A DNA stretch of 64,000 bases from positions 1 to 64,000 of the forward strand of contig JACMOC010000008.1 of assembly GCA_014378195.1 (NCBI GenBank). Direction: 5' to 3'. The notes beneath the pieces are model-generated. The model searched no databases. It saw only the letters and a program-made list of their open reading frames with translations, and was not told where the DNA came from. The stretch comes from Oligoflexus sp. (GTDB lineage: Bacteria > Bdellovibrionota_B > Oligoflexia > Oligoflexales > Oligoflexaceae). Both the position numbers and the translations under genes were made by a program. This document shows positions 62,544-64,000 of this stretch, piece after piece. How positions within the stretch are numbered: the first letter of the stretch is position 1; every line of letters starts with the position of its first letter.

Positions 62544-63350
62544 CTAGGACATACGTCGGTGCTGTCCGTTCTTAACCAACAGCAGCTCAGCGATAATGCT
62601 AACGGCGATCTCGCCAGGCTCATGACTTTTAAATCCTATGCCCATGGGACAGCGCAATTTTTCGATTACGTCTTGCGAATAGCCTTCATCCAGAAGCTCA
62701 GCCTTTATCCGGCGCGCTTTCACCGTGCTCCCGATCACACCGAGATAGTTGAGATCACTGCGATTCACAAGACTCTTCAGAATTGGGACATCGGTTGCAT
62801 GGCCTTTGGTGACCAGCACACAGTAGCTTTCAGCATCGATTTCAGGCGCGAAATCAGGGAGATTTTCCATCTGCACGATACGAAGGCGATCGCTCGCGGC
62901 CGGGAGTTTCGCGAGCCATTCCGAACGGGCATCAAGACAGGTGACATGGCAGTCAAGGAGCGCGAGATTTCGCACGAGAGCCTGGGCCACGTGTCCTGCA
63001 CCGAAGACGACCACCTTCCATGCTTGCGATGGGAAGGTCTCCATCAGCATCTGCACCGAGCCGCCGCAACTCATACCAACATCCGTCTGCAGGTCCCATT
63101 TTAAAAGTATTGGAGCTTTACTCAGCTTCTTATTTTTGAGCGTGTCGACTCCTAAAGCAATGGCTTTGGCTTCGACTTTGCCACCGCCGACTGTTCCCCA
63201 TTGCAAACCATCCCGGGTGACTATAGCTTTCGCGCCGAGTTCCTGTGGAGCATGCCCCATGCTCTTCGTCCAAGTAAAGACCACGAAGTCTTCGCCTCGA
63301 CGGGCCAATTCATCGGCTTTTTCGAAATACTCGCGAACGAAGTGGCTCAT
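62544..63350 (-). CDS. xdhC: XdhC-family molybdenum cofactor insertion protein
   Basis: This 268-residue accessory factor binds molybdenum cofactor and delivers it to xanthine dehydrogenase. TWTKSMGHAPQELGAKAIV, WGTVGGGKVEAKAI, DVGMSCGGSVQMLMETF, VVVFGAGHVAQAL (Rossmann) and YLGVIGSTVKARRIK are family motifs. Its start overlaps the upstream xdhB stop by 4 bp, so they are coupled. Confidence 0.93.
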   Translation of the reverse strand: MSHFVREYFEKADELARRGEDFVVFTWTKSMGHAPQELGAKAIVTRDGLQWGTVGGGKVEAKAIALGVDTLKNKKLSKAPILLKWDLQTDVGMSCGGSVQMLMETFPSQAWKVVVFGAGHVAQALVRNLALLDCHVTCLDARSEWLAKLPAASDRLRIVQMENLPDFAPEIDAESYCVLVTKGHATDVPILKSLVNRSDLNYLGVIGSTVKARRIKAELLDEGYSQDVIEKLRCPMGIGFKSHEPGEIAVSIIAELLLVKNGQHRRMS

Positions 63351-64000
63351 AGGCCCTCGCAGGCGGCAAACGCTTCCGGCTTCAAAGCGCGGAGAATAGT
63401 TTCGGCCGTCGCCGGTATAGGCATGGCCACGACGTCAGCTCTGCCATGCCTCCGAAGCCCATGATAACGAATAGCATCACGGATCGCATTCCACACGGAA
63501 AAACATAGCAGCAAAGGTGGTTCGCCGGCAGCTTTCGTGCCTTTGATGTTGCGGTGATTGCCATGATTTTCCAAAAGATCAATCTTAAAATTTCGAGGAA
63601 TATCATGCACGCTGGGGATCTTATAAGTACTCGGTGCATGAGATAAGAGTTGGCCCTTTGCATTGTAGAAAAGTGCTTCAGTCGTAACCCAACCCATTCC
63701 TTGGATAAAGGCGCCAGCCACTTGACCGACATCAAGAGCGTGATTGATGGGTCGACCGAGATCCATGAGAATATCGGTCCTGAGGACCTTCACTTCTCCA
63801 GTGATCTGATTCACTTCAACTTCGCTCGCCGCAACACCTTGGCTGAAGTAGAGAAATGCGCGGCCTTCGCCGGTCAACTTATTAAAGCCGAGATCGGCAA
63901 TTTTATAATGCCCGTATTCACTCACTGAGATGCGGTTAAAGTAAGCCTCGGAGACCAAAGCTGAAAAGGGAATGCGCAGGTCGGGATGAGATTTTGCGTA
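63347..64000 (-). CDS. xdhB: Xanthine dehydrogenase molybdopterin-binding subunit, C-terminal part
   Basis: The frame is open to the right edge of the window, so the 5' part is outside. About 217 C-terminal residues are visible. VNQITGEVKVLRTDILMDLGRPINHALDVGQVAGAFIQG and KAAGEPPLLLCFSVWNAIRDAI are conserved. The last contains the Glu that acts as general base in the family. The enzyme oxidises hypoxanthine/xanthine to urate. Further xdh genes probably lie beyond the edge. Confidence 0.93.
   Translation of the reverse strand, partial: YAKSHPDLRIPFSALVSEAYFNRISVSEYGHYKIADLGFNKLTGEGRAFLYFSQGVAASEVEVNQITGEVKVLRTDILMDLGRPINHALDVGQVAGAFIQGMGWVTTEALFYNAKGQLLSHAPSTYKIPSVHDIPRNFKIDLLENHGNHRNIKGTKAAGEPPLLLCFSVWNAIRDAIRYHGLRRHGRADVVAMPIPATAETILRALKPEAFAACEGL

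Overview
The window reads as a stretch of ordinary chromosome from a Gram-negative heterotroph of about 50% GC. Several traits fit the Bdellovibrionota/Oligoflexia or a former deltaproteobacterial group. These are the many lipoproteins and secreted proteins, a MurE with the meso-diaminopimelate DNPR signature, a Bat (aerotolerance) cluster, a cytochrome oxidase cluster starting with a di-heme cytochrome c, and a bacterial Pth2. The taxonomic guess is inference. No phage, plasmid, CRISPR or defence island is visible.

Layout. 1-3.2 kb: the end of a large unrecognised secreted-type protein, then azurin. 3.2-5.1 kb: a group II intron whose reverse transcriptase is dead but whose RNA 3' domains look intact. 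5.1-9.4 kb: apt, an S1-domain protein, a hydrolase that has lost its nucleophile and a Hcp-like repeat lipoprotein. 9.5-15.8 kb: hmgA, murE, a CAP-domain lipoprotein, dCMP deaminase and a subtilisin-like protease with a sorting-type tail. 15.8-20.9 kb: moxR followed by batC, batD and batE, without DUF58 or von Willebrand (BatA/BatB) genes. 21-27.4 kb: lytic transglycosylase, then on the minus strand dsbD, a patatin and maleylacetoacetate isomerase. 27.6-34.8 kb: a lone rplX and the cytochrome oxidase operon (cytochrome c, a 34-residue membrane peptide, subunits II, I, III, IV and a second III, a small CxxC protein, a TlpA-like thioredoxin). 34.8-35.6 kb: pth2 and two identical tRNA-Asp genes. 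35.8-43.9 kb: a His-rich repeat protein, a large hybrid histidine kinase, a DUF4360 lipoprotein, gene remnants and a GH19 chitinase lipoprotein. 44-50.7 kb: groESL, the rimB-like/rimK pair, a truncated surface protein, a lipoprotein, a broken hsp20 and ribA. 50.7-57.9 kb: a Spy-like secreted protein, a minus-strand gluQ-thiL-sprT-methyltransferase run, murI and a pentapeptide protein. 58-62.5 kb: a SulP transporter fused to a gamma-carbonic anhydrase, in an apparent operon with two SPFH/band-7 proteins. 62.5-64 kb: xdhC and the end of a xanthine dehydrogenase large subunit.

The most interesting item is the SulP-gamma-CA fusion with its two SPFH partners. It looks like a membrane-bound bicarbonate uptake or CO2-handling unit placed in a stomatin-like scaffold. 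Other points worth attention are the reduced MoxR-Bat operon, the small membrane peptide in the oxidase operon, the palindrome upstream of groES, the His/Asp-rich GroEL tail, and intrinsic terminators that overlap coding sequence.
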